The notes below the pieces were generated by a model that was not told the DNA's origin, did no database searches, and was given only the letters and a program-made list of their open reading frames with translations. Both the position numbers and the translations under genes were made by a program. From the NCBI RefSeq assembly GCF_964355755.1, contig NC_092671.1, positions 8,381,001 to 8,445,000 on the forward strand: a DNA stretch of 64,000 nt. Reading direction: 5' to 3'. This DNA is from Antedon mediterranea (lineage: Eukaryota > Echinodermata > Crinoidea > Comatulida > Antedonidae). Of this stretch, positions 36,601 through 48,440 are shown one piece after another; positions within the stretch are counted from its first letter, which is position 1; every line of letters starts with the position of its first letter.

Positions 36601-37004
36601 GATTGCATATGATCTGGATACATAATACCATATGTGATGTACTGTTTGTCGTCTATTTTATAATGTATTTTATGTATGAACCAAATAAATTCAATCAATC
36701 AATCAAGATTATACAAACAGAAAATCTGTATATCTATATGGTAATAAACGAATATTCAGAACACGATAACTAACCCTTTTTCCAAATTTAATTGTGTTTT
36801 GTACGATTTGTAACATACCTTTACATCATCATATCAATTATTTTCTACTTTTTGTTTAAAATGAAGTTTCACACCTTCGAGAATCTTTATAATCATGTTT
36901 CATAACATCTCATAAAAATAGGCCTGTTGGCATTTTGTTTTCTATATTAAAATCGAATTGTAAATAACATGTACAATTTCCACACGTAATTTCCTATAAG
37001 TGTA
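33640..37004. other. Intergenic stretch between the secreted-protein gene and the RERG-like gene
   Basis: AT-rich and without a recognisable gene. It holds a near-palindrome CCATGGAGGTATTTCCTCCATGG at about 33898-33920, with related GGAGGTATTAGAG text near 34160. Two probable retroelement tails ending in AATC/GATT runs face each other: one at 35928-36120 pointing minus, one ending near 36705 pointing plus (CCAAATAAATTCAATCAATC). The short reading frames here look like chance. Confidence 0.5.
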
Positions 37005-40000
37005 TTAGACGGAGTATCTATTTGAACGAATCAATTTGGTTATTGCTTTTCGCCATTGCGTTGTAATTTTTGTCTTCTTGCCAGTTTCTATAATCACGTG
37101 TTTTTGACGCCAAGTTCGGTATAAATTTCGAAATACTTCAGCAACCGCTTGTATTTGTCGTCCATCCTTTGCTGATATTTCATAAAATGGTATCCCCATT
37201 TGTGACGCAAGAAGTTCGCCCTCTACCTCACGTATAGTCCGTTCATTATCCTGCATATCAACTTTATTTCCCACAAGTACTCCAGGCACGTGATCTGATC
37301 CTGTTGCCTCACTCACAACCTGACGAATATTCACAATCTCAGCGAAGCTTTGCGGATCGGTTATCGAGTAAACAAATACGAAAGCATCACCCCAGTACGA
37401 ATATGAGTTCGGTAGCCCTCTTGAATTCTGGAAATAAAATTGGAAACTCAAAAACTTCGGAAATAACGTCATGCATTATAGGGGTGTCACGAAACCTAAG
37501 ACCACGAAAGCGAAGACCCCCTAAGACCTAAGATCACGAAAGCTAAGACCTAAGACCTAAGATTACAAATATTTATCTTTCGCACCTGCCTTGTATTTTA
37601 ACTCCCAACATTTATTCTGAATGAATACCACACCTTAGAATTGGCACTTTCATGAAAAAGAATCACATAAAAAGTAACAAATACATTTTTAAATTGATGA
37701 TTTTACAGACGTTTTTCTCGAACACAAAATGACTAGCCTACAGTACAGTAGGCCTACCCCATGGGCCATGTTCAATGTTTTTGTTTCTATGGAACGTCAA
37801 AAGAGCAAAAATTATATAGAGGGCTGAAAACTCTGTGGAGTCCATCTACAGTGTGGATGGAACAATGTAAAATTAAAATTGTAATGATAATAGTATAATC
37901 ATGCAAGTACGAAGAAATAAATACTGGCAAATAAATTTTAATTTAAAAATCATGATAAGTTTTTTTTCTGTTTTTATACTTGTACTATTATTGTTGCTCT
38001 TTTGGCGCTCCATAGAAACAAAAACATTGAGCATGGGGAGCTCGAGGAGTTACATTACAGTATACAAAGAAACACATCTGTAAAATCATCAATTTAAAGG
38101 ATTTATTTATTTGTTATTATGTGTTTCTCCTTCTGAAAGTACTTATAAGTCCTAATTTTAAAGTGTGGTGTTCAGGATAAAGTTAGTCAACAAATTTGGA
38201 GTCAAAATACAAGAAAGGCAGGTGCGTAAGAAAAACATCCTCTGAACCAACACAATGGAGTAAATATATACCATCAAACAACCCGTCAAGTTTGTTTGTT
38301 GTAAAGAAAAAATATACATTTACTCAACGGGCGAAAATAATGTGAGTTTATCTATGTTTTGCGGTAGTATTAAATTATATTTATGGTAATAAATGAAACC
38401 TACTGTGTTTAAAATTATGTATGGATAAACAAGTATTGTTTTTAAGCTGTAGTATATCTTAGTATTTGTAATCTTAGGTGTTGGGTCTTAGCTTTCGTGA
38501 TCTTAGGTCTTAGGGGGTCTGAGCTTTCGTGGTCTTAGGTTTCGTGACACCCTGCATTATAGTTATGTACATTAGGCCTATGCCACTGACAGTTCAAGGG
38601 TCACTGACAGTTCAAGGGTCACTGGCAGTTTAAGGGTTACTCTGATGATTTACATGAATGATTATTACATGATTACATGATGAATGATTAAAACTTTTTA
38701 AACGAAAAATTTTGATCATTCATGATTAAAATTTTTATTTAGTATGACGACAATTTGTTTAGTTCAAATAGGTGTTTCGTCTTACCTGAACATGTCCAGC
38801 CGTGTCTAATATCTCCATGGTAACATCTTCGTTATCAATTGTTGTACTGTATGTACATAATGTTTCTAAAAAAGTAATATGTACGCAATAAACACAAATA
38901 AAGTAATTATGCAAAGATGTAAATAATAATATTCAAATTAACGTCAACCGTTACAATTTAAAAATTGTTTTCTTCGTGTCAGGGCGGTAGACGAAGAACG
39001 AACGTTAAAATCGACAAAATACAGTCCGAGAGTGCATGGATTTTTTGGTATAAATTAGCTTCTCCTCCGTCTTCTATACGGTCCAAAAGCGAAAACTTGC
39101 GATGTACAAATTTGTTAACGTAATAAGTTAATGGTGATGATTATTGATCTTGCAATTTAAGTAATAATTTAATTACGGCAAGCAACGTAATTACGTCAAG
39201 CATTATTATGTTTGTATGCTTGTTTCCGTATATAAAATTGTATAATTTTCACTTACCTAAGGTAGGATCGTATTCGCCAATAAATCTCTTTGTAGTGTAC
39301 CGCACCATTAGTGCTGTAAGAAAGCAGAATTATATCATTAAGGTAATTTGAGCGTCCAATATGTCTTATTATTGTTAACCAATATCGTTATGAATAACAT
39401 AGTAGGCCTGGAATTTGGTAAAGTATTTTTAAAATGAGCTGCTGACGACGAAACAGGAAAGACTATAATGCTCTATAAACAAACGAATATTAAGTTGTTT
39501 ATTATTATAGTTATATTTTATTAAATGTGACGTTTTTAGTCACGTGCAACGCGACTCTCAGCTCACTATGTCGGTCGGTTGGTTGGTCGGTCGGTTGGTC
39601 GGTCGGTCAGTCGGTAAACACTAACTCAAATTTGAGCACGTGACTGCAGCCATATATATGACCTTGTTAATATTAATATATAACATTGAAAAAATCATCA
39701 GTATATATAAAGTCTAAACTATCAAACTACTTTGGCACAAAAGTGATGTGCCCAAATATGGTAGTGATATGCCTACATATGGTAGTAATATGACATCATC
39801 ATGTCCAAATATTTGCACATCACATTTTTTTTGTCACATAAAGTTTGATAGTGTAGACAAAGCTTAAGATCAAACAATTATGTGAAGAAATATTGAGAAA
39901 GAAATAATGCTACAGATATTTTATAAAGTTAAGATAAGGGTGGTGAATGTGCCAAAAAAGCATAACCGGTAAAGTTGTGAAAAATATGCGAAACTGAGAA

Positions 40001-42746
40001 GTTTATTTTTATTATCATTATGGACACCTGACATTTCCGAATGCTTTATCTTTGCAGTTTTTCTTACAGTATCTAAGTGATATAGTTTACTAATCATCGA
40101 AATACGATTAACTACAAATATCAAAATACTAAGACTGTAATTATTCATAGTCAACTTAATTTTGAGAGATTTTTGCCATTTTCCTTGAATAACGATCTCA
40201 TGGTAACACAACTTAATTACGGTTTGTTATCAAATTTATTGTGTGACGTAAGATACTTCGAACCACGTGACGTAACATTGCGTATGTCGGAATCGTGTTC
40301 TTCAATCTATGACGTAAACAGAAAATGAACAATCAAGTTTTAAAATCTTTCGGGATTTAAAAACGCATTAACTTTTAGATTTTCTTAAAAAAACCATCAC
40401 ACCTAATGTAACACTATCTAGTTAGAAAAGAAAGTAATATCTGATATGTTGAGAAGATTCATAATGAATCGTAATTTCAATTTAATATTTGGATTAATTG
40501 TAATTTAAATTTACTGCTGGATGAATGTTGTTAAATGCGTGTATAATTTGTATCTATATGCCAGTGACGGTTATTATCGTTCAAGCAACGTTCAGATTTA
40601 ATATTAATATTCACCTTAGTGAAGTTAATGTTCATTAATCAAGGAAATTACTTTAAAAAAACTAAATTAAACAGAAAACCAGGATATACATTTTACCAAT
40701 GATTTGTTTGTTTTGCTTATTGAGTTCTTGTTGGACAATTTGTTATCAGATAATTTTAATCCATAGATTTAATATTAAAATTGTATTTTGATTTTCAACA
40801 AAGATAATAAAAATAGAAAACACAAAAAGAAAAAAAAAGGCAATTACTACATTTCCGGTATTCTTTCATAATAAACAAGGTTGGTTGATATTTAAATATT
40901 AATTCTTTAAAAAAAAATAATATTTGAAATTTGTTTTGCCTTATTGTAAATATTTTCCCAACAAAAACATATTTATATCATTCCAAAGATGGATATTGAG
41001 CTTTCGTCACTTTATTCAATGTTTGCAGACGAAAACAATAAACACAATATCGTCGGGTGGCAATATTGTTAATACATGATTGATAGCAGAGATCTTAAAC
41101 TTAAAGTATATATTTAACTTTCTTACATCCAATCTAACGTAATAAGATTATAGGATTAGAATAATTATAAACAGTAGGATGATCGGATTCAGTCAAAATG
41201 AATATTTGAACGTCGAATGCGTAGCGCATCGTTTTTCGGATGAAACGTTAAGCTGTTATAAGTGTTAGTCGTGTGTGAAATATGGGTACACTCTTCGAAA
41301 AGAGTAGGGGATCGTCTCACGATCCCTGCCCAATTCACCACCAGAAGAAAACCACCAGGACACCACCGGAAACAAGTCTAAGTGGACTATTATAGTGGGT
41401 TATCCGCTTGGTGTTCAACACCAACATAATAACTTATTTGTTGATGGCGCGACACTTAGCGTATGCGTATATTTGTCTGAGAATGCGCAGAATCGTTATT
41501 ATTATGATAGTTACATAGTCGAGAGAATAAGAATAAGTGAATAGTCCATATTCGTACCGTACTCTAGTTAATTTCCACAATGAATACCAGCCGACCTTCA
41601 AGTTCATTAGAACATTTATCTCGCTTTATTTTGCTTTGGGAATTCGGGACTGAAAGTAATTATAAAAGTCTTATAGATAATAAAGTCTTTAACACCTGAC
41701 TATTGTCTCTTATTTCAAATGTCTCAATCAACGTCACATTGCGTCATCAATTATATTATGAATACGGCCATTAACGTTGAAATATACCGTGTAACAAGAG
41801 TGATTTCTTAATGTTATATTTGGGCCTGAATATCTTGAGAACCAATTATATATTATAATGTAAAGGCTAAATGCAGAAAGTGCACACATTTTCTTGAAAA
41901 CAAAGGGTGGGATAATCAGATGGATCACATTAGTTGATCAAGAAATGTGGATGGTTCACCAAAAAGTAGATTTTGATAATTTGTTTACACTAATCAGAGA
42001 TGGAAAAGCAGGTCTTGGTTCTGACGTGAGTTTTTTAACGAATATGAAATTGTATGCGAATAAGTACAATATTAAATCTCATAGATACATCTCTAAAATA
42101 CTAGAATCCTTCTTTCTCTCTCTCAAGCCAAATCTTTCCTCCTGCGCGCCCATTTCCTTTGTTGCCTTATAATTTTACGTGTGTGAACCGTATTATTTAA
42201 AAGCCAATATATAAACTTCTCGTAAACGTCATTTATATAAATTTGTAAGAAAGAAAAGAAAGTTCTTTATCCAATCTCTATCCAATATGTTCTCATCTTT
42301 ACCGTCTACATTATTGCTATGCTTCATATTTTATAGATAGACTATATAGAATTAAAAAAAATAATAATAAATGAAATTATCTACTCTAAAAGACTCCGAT
42401 CAAATGCCCATTTCATAACGCCTGTAAATCTTCAAACGTTTTGCCGTACGCCTGAACGTGGTATAAAGTTTCATTCACACTGTTCCGTTTCACGGAACGG
42501 AAGACGGAAGTGTAAATGTAGGCTATACTAGCTTTAGTCCGACAAAGAGTTTTTTTACTTTAAACTGTATTTCTTAAGTCACATGTACACCACACACAAC
42601 AATTAAAAATGAAGCAGCTAATAATTACCTGTTTTTCCAACGGCCGGTGTGCCAAGAACAGCCACTCTAAAATTGATAGGATTAGTGCATCGTTTCCTGA
42701 ATATGTTAGGCGAGGTGCTAAATGTGTAAGATCTCCTCCTTGACAT
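37005..42746 (-). CDS. Ras-family small GTPase, RERG/RASL-like
   Basis: Four exons: 42629-42746, 39257-39313, 38786-38865, 37005-37427. They total 678 bp (225 aa), all in frame. G1 is GTPAVGKT at 32-39, switch I EYDPTLE around 53-59, G3 DTAGH at 79-83, G4 NKVD at 139-142, and G5 EISAKD at 168-173. KRFIGEYDPTLE and VTMEILDTAG most resemble RERG (KRFIWEYDPTLE, VSMEILDTAG), but the C-terminus is basic (TQWRKAITKLIRSNRYSV) without a CAAX box, as in RERG and RASL proteins, so lipidation is unlikely. The residue equivalent to Ras Gln61 is His83, which predicts slow intrinsic GTP hydrolysis. A 21-residue N-terminal extension is Arg/Ser-rich. A Mutator-like element sits in the last intron. The nearest gene, phnX, is divergent with 1.2 kb between the start codons. 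Assignment to a subfamily is uncertain. Confidence 0.88.
37482..38552. mobile_element. 1071-bp foldback DNA transposon with 10-bp target duplication (Mutator-like)
   Basis: TGCATTATAG at 37472-37481 is repeated at 38553-38562. The ends GGGTGTCACGAAACCTAAGA and its complement are perfect, and the inverted repeats run about 90 bases at high identity, built from CCTAAGA and TCACGAAAGCTAAGA subrepeats. Weaker mirror symmetry continues inward (TTTCTATGGAACG at left, GGCGCTCCATAGAAA at right; CTGCCTTGTATTTTAACTCC at left with its counterpart AAAATACAAGAAAGGCAG at right), so the whole element can fold back. It has no transposase. A 9-11-bp duplication with long inverted repeats fits Mutator-type elements. 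It lies in the last intron of the RERG-like gene. Confidence 0.9.
39532..39660. repeat. CGGT-core repeat, inverted copy 2
   Basis: TTTTAGTCACGTGCAACGCG, ACTATGTCGGTCGGTTGG and a run of GGTCGGTC units, then AAACACTAACTCAAATTTGA and GCACGTGACTGCAGCCAT. The beginning is the reverse complement of the 5460-5500 end. It lies in an intron of the RERG-like gene. Confidence 0.65.
39706..39867. mobile_element. MITE copy 5
   Basis: TAAAGTCTAAACTATCAAAC on the left and TTTGATAGTGTAGACAAAGC on the right; the interior has CCCAAATATGGTAGTGATAT and TTTTTTTGTCACATAAAG. It lies in intron 1 of the RERG-like gene. Confidence 0.75.
41215..41420 (+). mobile_element. SINE family A, 3' fragment
   Basis: CGGATGAAACGTTAAGCTG, ACTCTTCGAAAAGAGTAGGG and GATCGTCTCACGATCC correspond to the tRNA-unrelated body of the family A SINEs. 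No tRNA head is visible. It lies in intron 1 of the RERG-like gene. Confidence 0.5.
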
Positions 42747-42806
42747 TCTGATTCCGAAGCTACGTCGTGTTTTTCATCAGAAACTGTGTGTACATCGAAA
42801 GTACCA

Positions 42807-42814
42807 CTTATATA
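42807..42814 (-). promoter_or_regulatory. TATA box of the RERG-like gene
   Basis: On the minus strand AAGTATATAAGTGG lies about 65 bases before the start codon, giving a short 5' UTR. Confidence 0.65.
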
Positions 42815-43963
42815 CTTAGTAGCCTTTTCGAGTATTGGTTATCTGATTGGCTAATATAAAAACGTCTTGAAATTCGCATTTATGTTGGATTTCGTGCTTC
42901 TCTGACATTTTAGAGACGAAACGAAGAATAATAGTATTATTGCTCTTTATTTTTTTCTTATTTCGAAGAGGCGCCAGTCCAATTCATTTTCTTCACCTTA
43001 AGCTTGGTTTCGTCTGGACACAATATTTTGTAAGAAAACAAAGTAATTTTACCAAGGCAAACTATGCCTTGATTTGGCCGATTTTACCGATCACCTCCCA
43101 CTTGGACGAAATACGTAAGCGCAACTCAATGGCGGAGTAGGCGCAACACAACGACGTGACACAATGACGTGGTGTACACGGCGGCGTAGGCACGCAACGG
43201 CGTAGGCGCAACGCAAGTCAAATTACGGTTACTGGTTTATATATTTGACACAATGACCTATAGTTCGGTACATGAACATTACGGATAATATCACAGTTTT
43301 ATCCAGATGTAGGGGCCTACATTTGTTTGGAAAATGTTATTTTGAAATTAAGAATTTTTGATAGCGGTGATGCCTATCTGGATTTTATTTATTGAAACTC
43401 AATTAATGCATAATTTTATTACAATTACATTATAGTAATCAGCATATAAATGCTAATTATATACTTATTATTATATTATTATAAGATATAAATTAAAGCC
43501 AATCTCATGTAATTTATATTTTACATTTTGGTATTCGATCCAAATTTTATGATAAATATTGTGCAATGTTTGATATTCATTTACATACTGCCCGCTTGGT
43601 CTACATTATTTTATTTATATCTACTCGATTGCAGTAAATAAGTTAAATTAATCTTATTATAATTGAACCTATGTTACTGTATAAGTTTATGAGAGTTTAG
43701 GTTTTTCCCATTCTTGTGGATTTTTCCAGGGTCGTCAAACACAAACACGCATTCCCAGGTACGTGAAAGTCATTAAAGCGGAAACAAAGGTCATGGTTTG
43801 TGTTGTTGGTTGCGAATTGCATGTATGACGTGTGCATGTGTGACAGGTCCGTTGACTTTCTACTGCAAACTTTTGGTTTTTCAGGCTTACTGTGATATTT
43901 TGTATTTTATTAAGGTCTAGAATAGGCCTTCTACAGACGTGTATTACTTAAATTAATGATATT
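42815..43963. other. Divergent intergenic region between the RERG-like gene and phnX
   Basis: About 1.15 kb separating two head-to-head genes. It holds a GC-rich degenerate repeat at about 43132-43215 built from GGCGTAGGCGCAACGCAA-like words (GGCGGAGTAGGCGCAACACA, GGCGGCGTAGGCACGCAACG). The remainder is AT-rich. No TATA box was assigned to phnX. Confidence 0.5.
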
Positions 43964-46823
43964 ATGTTAAGAAGTGGTCTATGCTTATCTAGGCTTGGTA
44001 GTGTCACCACCAGGAGTGGTGGACTGTCGCCTTGTTTGGACCATTCAGCTGCGCGTGTCAACAGCACCCAGAGAACTAAATCTAGGCCTAACCAAGATAT
44101 TCTTCAAATCCAATGCAAGCAGAATTATACAGGCGAGTTATGTTAATACTGCATTACCATTAAGTATACATATTACTAAATGTCTGAGTAGTGAGTGAGT
44201 TTATAGTCTATAAACCAGGTCTTTTTACTAGACACATATTTCCTAGCTAGCTATTTTATATAATAGGCGGCTTTCCTAGTACAGTACCGACATAATTTGT
44301 ATTAGTATATTTTGTAAGATACTAGATAGGGAGGCTACTACTACTTTAACTTGCAAAAAAACTGTAGTTTTCCTTTTGTAATGTAATAAATATTATTTAT
44401 TGTTGTTTTTTTTTTCAATTTGTCCTTATTTTGACACTCTTAATTATAACTTTCTCTTTATTAAAATTCTATTTTGTAGCATGGACCAATCCACGAATGC
44501 CATATCAAAGTATTCGTTCATATCAAGGCCCCCTTAAGGCTGTTGTTTTTGACTGGGGAGGTACAGTGGTAGACAGTGGTGTGATGGGGCCAGCAATAAC
44601 ATTTGTCAGAATTTTTAAAGAGGAAGGAATAGATATCACAGATGATGAAGCCAGAGGACCTATGGGAACACATAAAAGAGTAAAAATAACTTTTTTTTTT
44701 TTTTTTTACTTTTTTTTCATTTCATATTTATATTAATAAAATCACAAATTAAAAATAACTTTTTTCTCCGTGGTTGTCTAAAATCAATTCATGTCAAATC
44801 AATTGGCATAATATTAATTATTATCAATCATGTTATATAATACTGTATATATATTTTCTGATTTAAAAATAAATATCAAATACCGAATGCTATGCCTCAG
44901 AAGGATCTGTTAAGTGTCATTCTAATCCATCACATGGTTCCAAAGCCTTTTACAGGATGTATAGCAGAATCAATTTTACTGATATTTATAGATATACATT
45001 ATACAACATACTTTCTAATGTTGCTAGGTCCATATACAGAAGGTGTTACAAAACAATGCAGTATTAGAACGATGGTTAAACCAGCATGGCAGGGAACCAA
45101 CTGATGAGGATATTGACCGAATGTATCACCGCTTTATTCCTGTGCAATTAGAAGTGCTAAAAGACTACTGTTCCATGATTACGGGTAAACCATACAGCTG
45201 TTTAGCTTTATGTTCTTCCACCCCATATACACCTGTAGGGAGCTTGCATGATGTAATACGGAAGTACTATTCGCACTAGTTTGGCAATTTTTGTCTTCAA
45301 AGTCATCTGACCCAGGTCAGATGTCGACCTTCTGTTATCACAAAGATGTTTTGAAAATGTCCAAAAATTGGATCGGAACAAAAATTTATTAAACAACAAA
45401 TAGTCAAATTGGCTGCCAGTCAATGGTTGTTTGCTTGAATTTAACCATTTATTTTGTCATTTTGTAAGTTACACGTGTTTTAATAAATAGAGTTTTGTTA
45501 CATTTTATAGGAGCTGCTGAGGCTGTGAAAGTTCTACGAAATGAGTACAACCTGAAGATTGGCTCATCAACTGGTTGGAGTTCTGAGATTGTCAATGAGA
45601 TCAAACCAATTGCTGCAGCTGCAGGCTATGTACCAGACTGCTACGTAGCTGCGGATGAAGTACCCCAAGCACGACCCCTTCCCTACATGGTCTGGTTAAA
45701 TGCTATACGTATGGACATTCATCCTCTAGAATCCATTATAAAGGTGCGAGACTGATGCTATTATAGTAATATAGAAAAGATGATAAATAATTAAGTTGAC
45801 ATGCTTCCATCTTTCTGTTTGAGAGATGTGATAAAATAGTCTACTGTAAAACTGACTAAGACTGAATTTGACTAATGATTTGATAAATATATTCATTTTT
45901 TGTTACCAAACTGACAAGCACCTGCTTCTTTTGGTACTATTGAATATTGTAATTGTGAATAAATTGGACATACATAATTAGGTAAATAACCGCTGCGTTT
46001 CTTTGTTCAAATTAAATATGTATGTTTTAACATTACTATACTCTATTATTTAATGCTCACATTTTATATTAGTGAGGTGTATGATCACATTTCATTATTA
46101 AAAAACTTAACATAGTTCTTCTCACCAACATTTGGAGTTTTTGTGATTTTACAATCTGCAGCCACTAACCAAATACTATTGTAAGCCTGTTATGTTTAAT
46201 TGTAGGTTGATGATACATTTGATGGCATTAGGGAAGGTACAAGTGCTGGGTGCTGGACTGTAGGCGTTGCTAAATATGTAAATATTCATTCTGTGTTGGT
46301 TTTATAGTTCCTTTGTATGTCAGAATAGAGCTCTACCGTTAAGTGCAAAGGTTTCTGACCCACAGTTAGTAATCCATCCATGGTAAAATATCACATTTTA
46401 CTTTAAGTGGTGTAACAGCCGTATTATATCCAGGTAGAAAGCAATTATCGATCTTTGAGATTTGAAAAATTGAATTGTATTGTTAATTTGAAAACAAAAT
46501 ACCTCACATTATTATTTACAAATGTCTTGGTTAATAATATATAATTTATGGTATAGGCATTTGATTACAACCCCATTTTTCCTGGATATGCCACAGTTGT
46601 TTCTATTCTCAAATTTTTTTTCTATTCAAAACAGGGAAATTATGTTGCAGCTACCGAAGACCAAATCTCCAGGATGAATCCACGGGAGTATGAACGCAAG
46701 TTACAGCACGCTTATGACGTACTTTCTGATGCAGGCTCGCATTACGTAGTTGATAGTGTTTCCGACTTACCTGGAGTTGTCGAAGATATCAATCAAAGGC
46801 TTGCACGAGGCGAACGACCATAG
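43964..46823 (+). CDS. phnX: Phosphonoacetaldehyde hydrolase (phosphonatase, HAD superfamily)
   Basis: Cleaves the carbon-phosphorus bond of phosphonoacetaldehyde to acetaldehyde and phosphate, the second step of 2-aminoethylphosphonate breakdown. Six exons: 43964-44132, 44480-44679, 45028-45184, 45511-45743, 46206-46277, 46635-46823. They total 1020 bp (339 aa). Seen: nucleophile motif FDWGGT (Asp81; bacterial enzymes have DWAGT), MGTHKR with the Schiff-base Lys122, GSSTG at 193-197, KVDDT at 253-257, and the C-terminal [20 protein letters not shown], very close to bacterial PhnX. Exon 1 encodes an Arg/Ser-rich, acid-poor start ([20 protein letters not shown]) that resembles a mitochondrial leader. 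Its donor is AG|GCGAGT, a GC-AG intron. If exon 1 is not used, Met63 (44498) gives a 277-aa protein, the usual bacterial length. AATAAA at 46960 and 46976. Confidence 0.92.
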
Positions 46824-48320
46824 TTTGTGTAGAAGTTCTTCTTTCTCTGGTGTGCCATATCTGGTACAGACGTGGCCTCGCAATCGATAGAAGTACTTAA
46901 ATTACCTATTTAGAGAGACGATTATAATAATCAGGTTTAATTTCAATGTGTTATATATAAATAAACACTAAAACAAATAAAGAATATAAGAATATATATT
47001 TTTAATAGGAACGCCATCCATAAATGATTGTACTATTAAGAAATACATTATATGCTGCAGTTTTTTAGTATTATATTGTTTATTATAGAACTAAATTCTT
47101 TTGCCTACTCCACACCAAATTTTATTTAGTACAATAATTTACTAGCCTAGAACAAGAGTATCTACGGGTGTGCCATTACTTGTGATTATTCCCAGGAAAT
47201 CGGTATATCTGGGTATACAGGACAAGAATAATGGATTCAGTAATATGTTTTACTTGTATGGTGCAAATTTCAAGGGTTGATCAGCCCGGTCTTGATTGCC
47301 AATTTAAATGAAACTAACGATGTTGCATTAACGCTTTAATCATGTAATCAATTCTAATCATTAACAATGCGTCTAGAATATCCCTGATCTAATAAAGGAC
47401 AAAATATAGAATGAATTATGGCGGCACGGTTTTCATCATACTCTTAGATACTAACCTAATAACAGTACCGGTAATTTCTTTATGTGTTAGATTATTGCAA
47501 TTGATTTACATTGATTGCTATATTGATTATATTTATATAGTACAATACAGTATTATCTAATTATATTACTTAAATATATATTATTTTATTTTTGTTTGTA
47601 CGAAAGATTTTTAAATTAAATTGAATTTAAATTATGGCTATATAATATCACAAATTAACAAATTAAGATATATATTTTTAGATCGCATGTTAAATAAAAA
47701 AATTATATATTACAGACATATAGATCATTTCAATATGTGGTTGAGTTTATGTTTGTTTTACTTTAATAAAAGATGACTTTGAAAAAAAAGAAGCAAATTT
47801 TATAGAAAAATATTAACTAAATAAATAACAACATTTAGAACAAACTATTAACAAGCTGATTATAAAGAAAACAAAAACATTGAAAAATATCAAACATTTG
47901 AACAGCAAACTATTTAAATTCTTGATCTTCTCAAGAGGGCGCCAAACACAAAATCAATTTCCTCAGAGTGGGATTTTTAAAAAAATTATTTTTTTTATAT
48001 TATTTTATATATTATTTAGGAAAATATTCATAGGATTCATTGTGTGTTTGTGAAAACACGTTTTCATTCGTTTATAAAGGTTTGTAGACAAGACTGTTAC
48101 AAAATTAACACCGGTTTATGTAGGCCTACGATTTGTACTACTAAAATGAAAGCCACTTTAACTGTCCTAAGAACACATGCAATTTTAATTGTGGATCTCA
48201 TGAATTAAAACTTCGCATTATGCGTGACAGGTAAATAATATATAATGTATCATAATATAAGTATTATTATTGTTTTTTAGCTTTATGATACTCATTGTTC
48301 TTCCTAGAAGTTAGTCTACA
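46824..48320. other. phnX 3' UTR and AT-rich intergenic DNA
   Basis: Two AATAAA signals at 46960-46965 and 46976-46981 probably end the phnX transcript. The rest is very AT-rich, with no gene or clear repeat recognised. Confidence 0.5.
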
Positions 48321-48321
48321 C

Positions 48322-48440
48322 TAAAGCTCTGTCTACACTATCAAACTGTATGTGACAAAAAATGGATACGATGACGTCATATCACTACCATATTTGGGCA
48401 CACCACATCATATCACTTTTGTCAAACACACACTACACTA
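48322..48440. mobile_element. MITE copy 6 (degraded right end)
   Basis: TAAAGCTCTGTCTACACTAT and ATCACTACCATATTTGGGCA are intact; the right end has decayed into CACACTACACTAGCC text. Confidence 0.65.

Noticed and set aside
37901-38083. Plus-strand frame of 60 codons
   Set aside because: It falls inside the centre of the foldback transposon and has no transposase similarity.
41894-42172. Plus-strand frame of 92 codons in intron 1 of the RERG-like gene
   Set aside because: No domain, no promoter or poly(A) context, and opposite to the host gene; probably chance.
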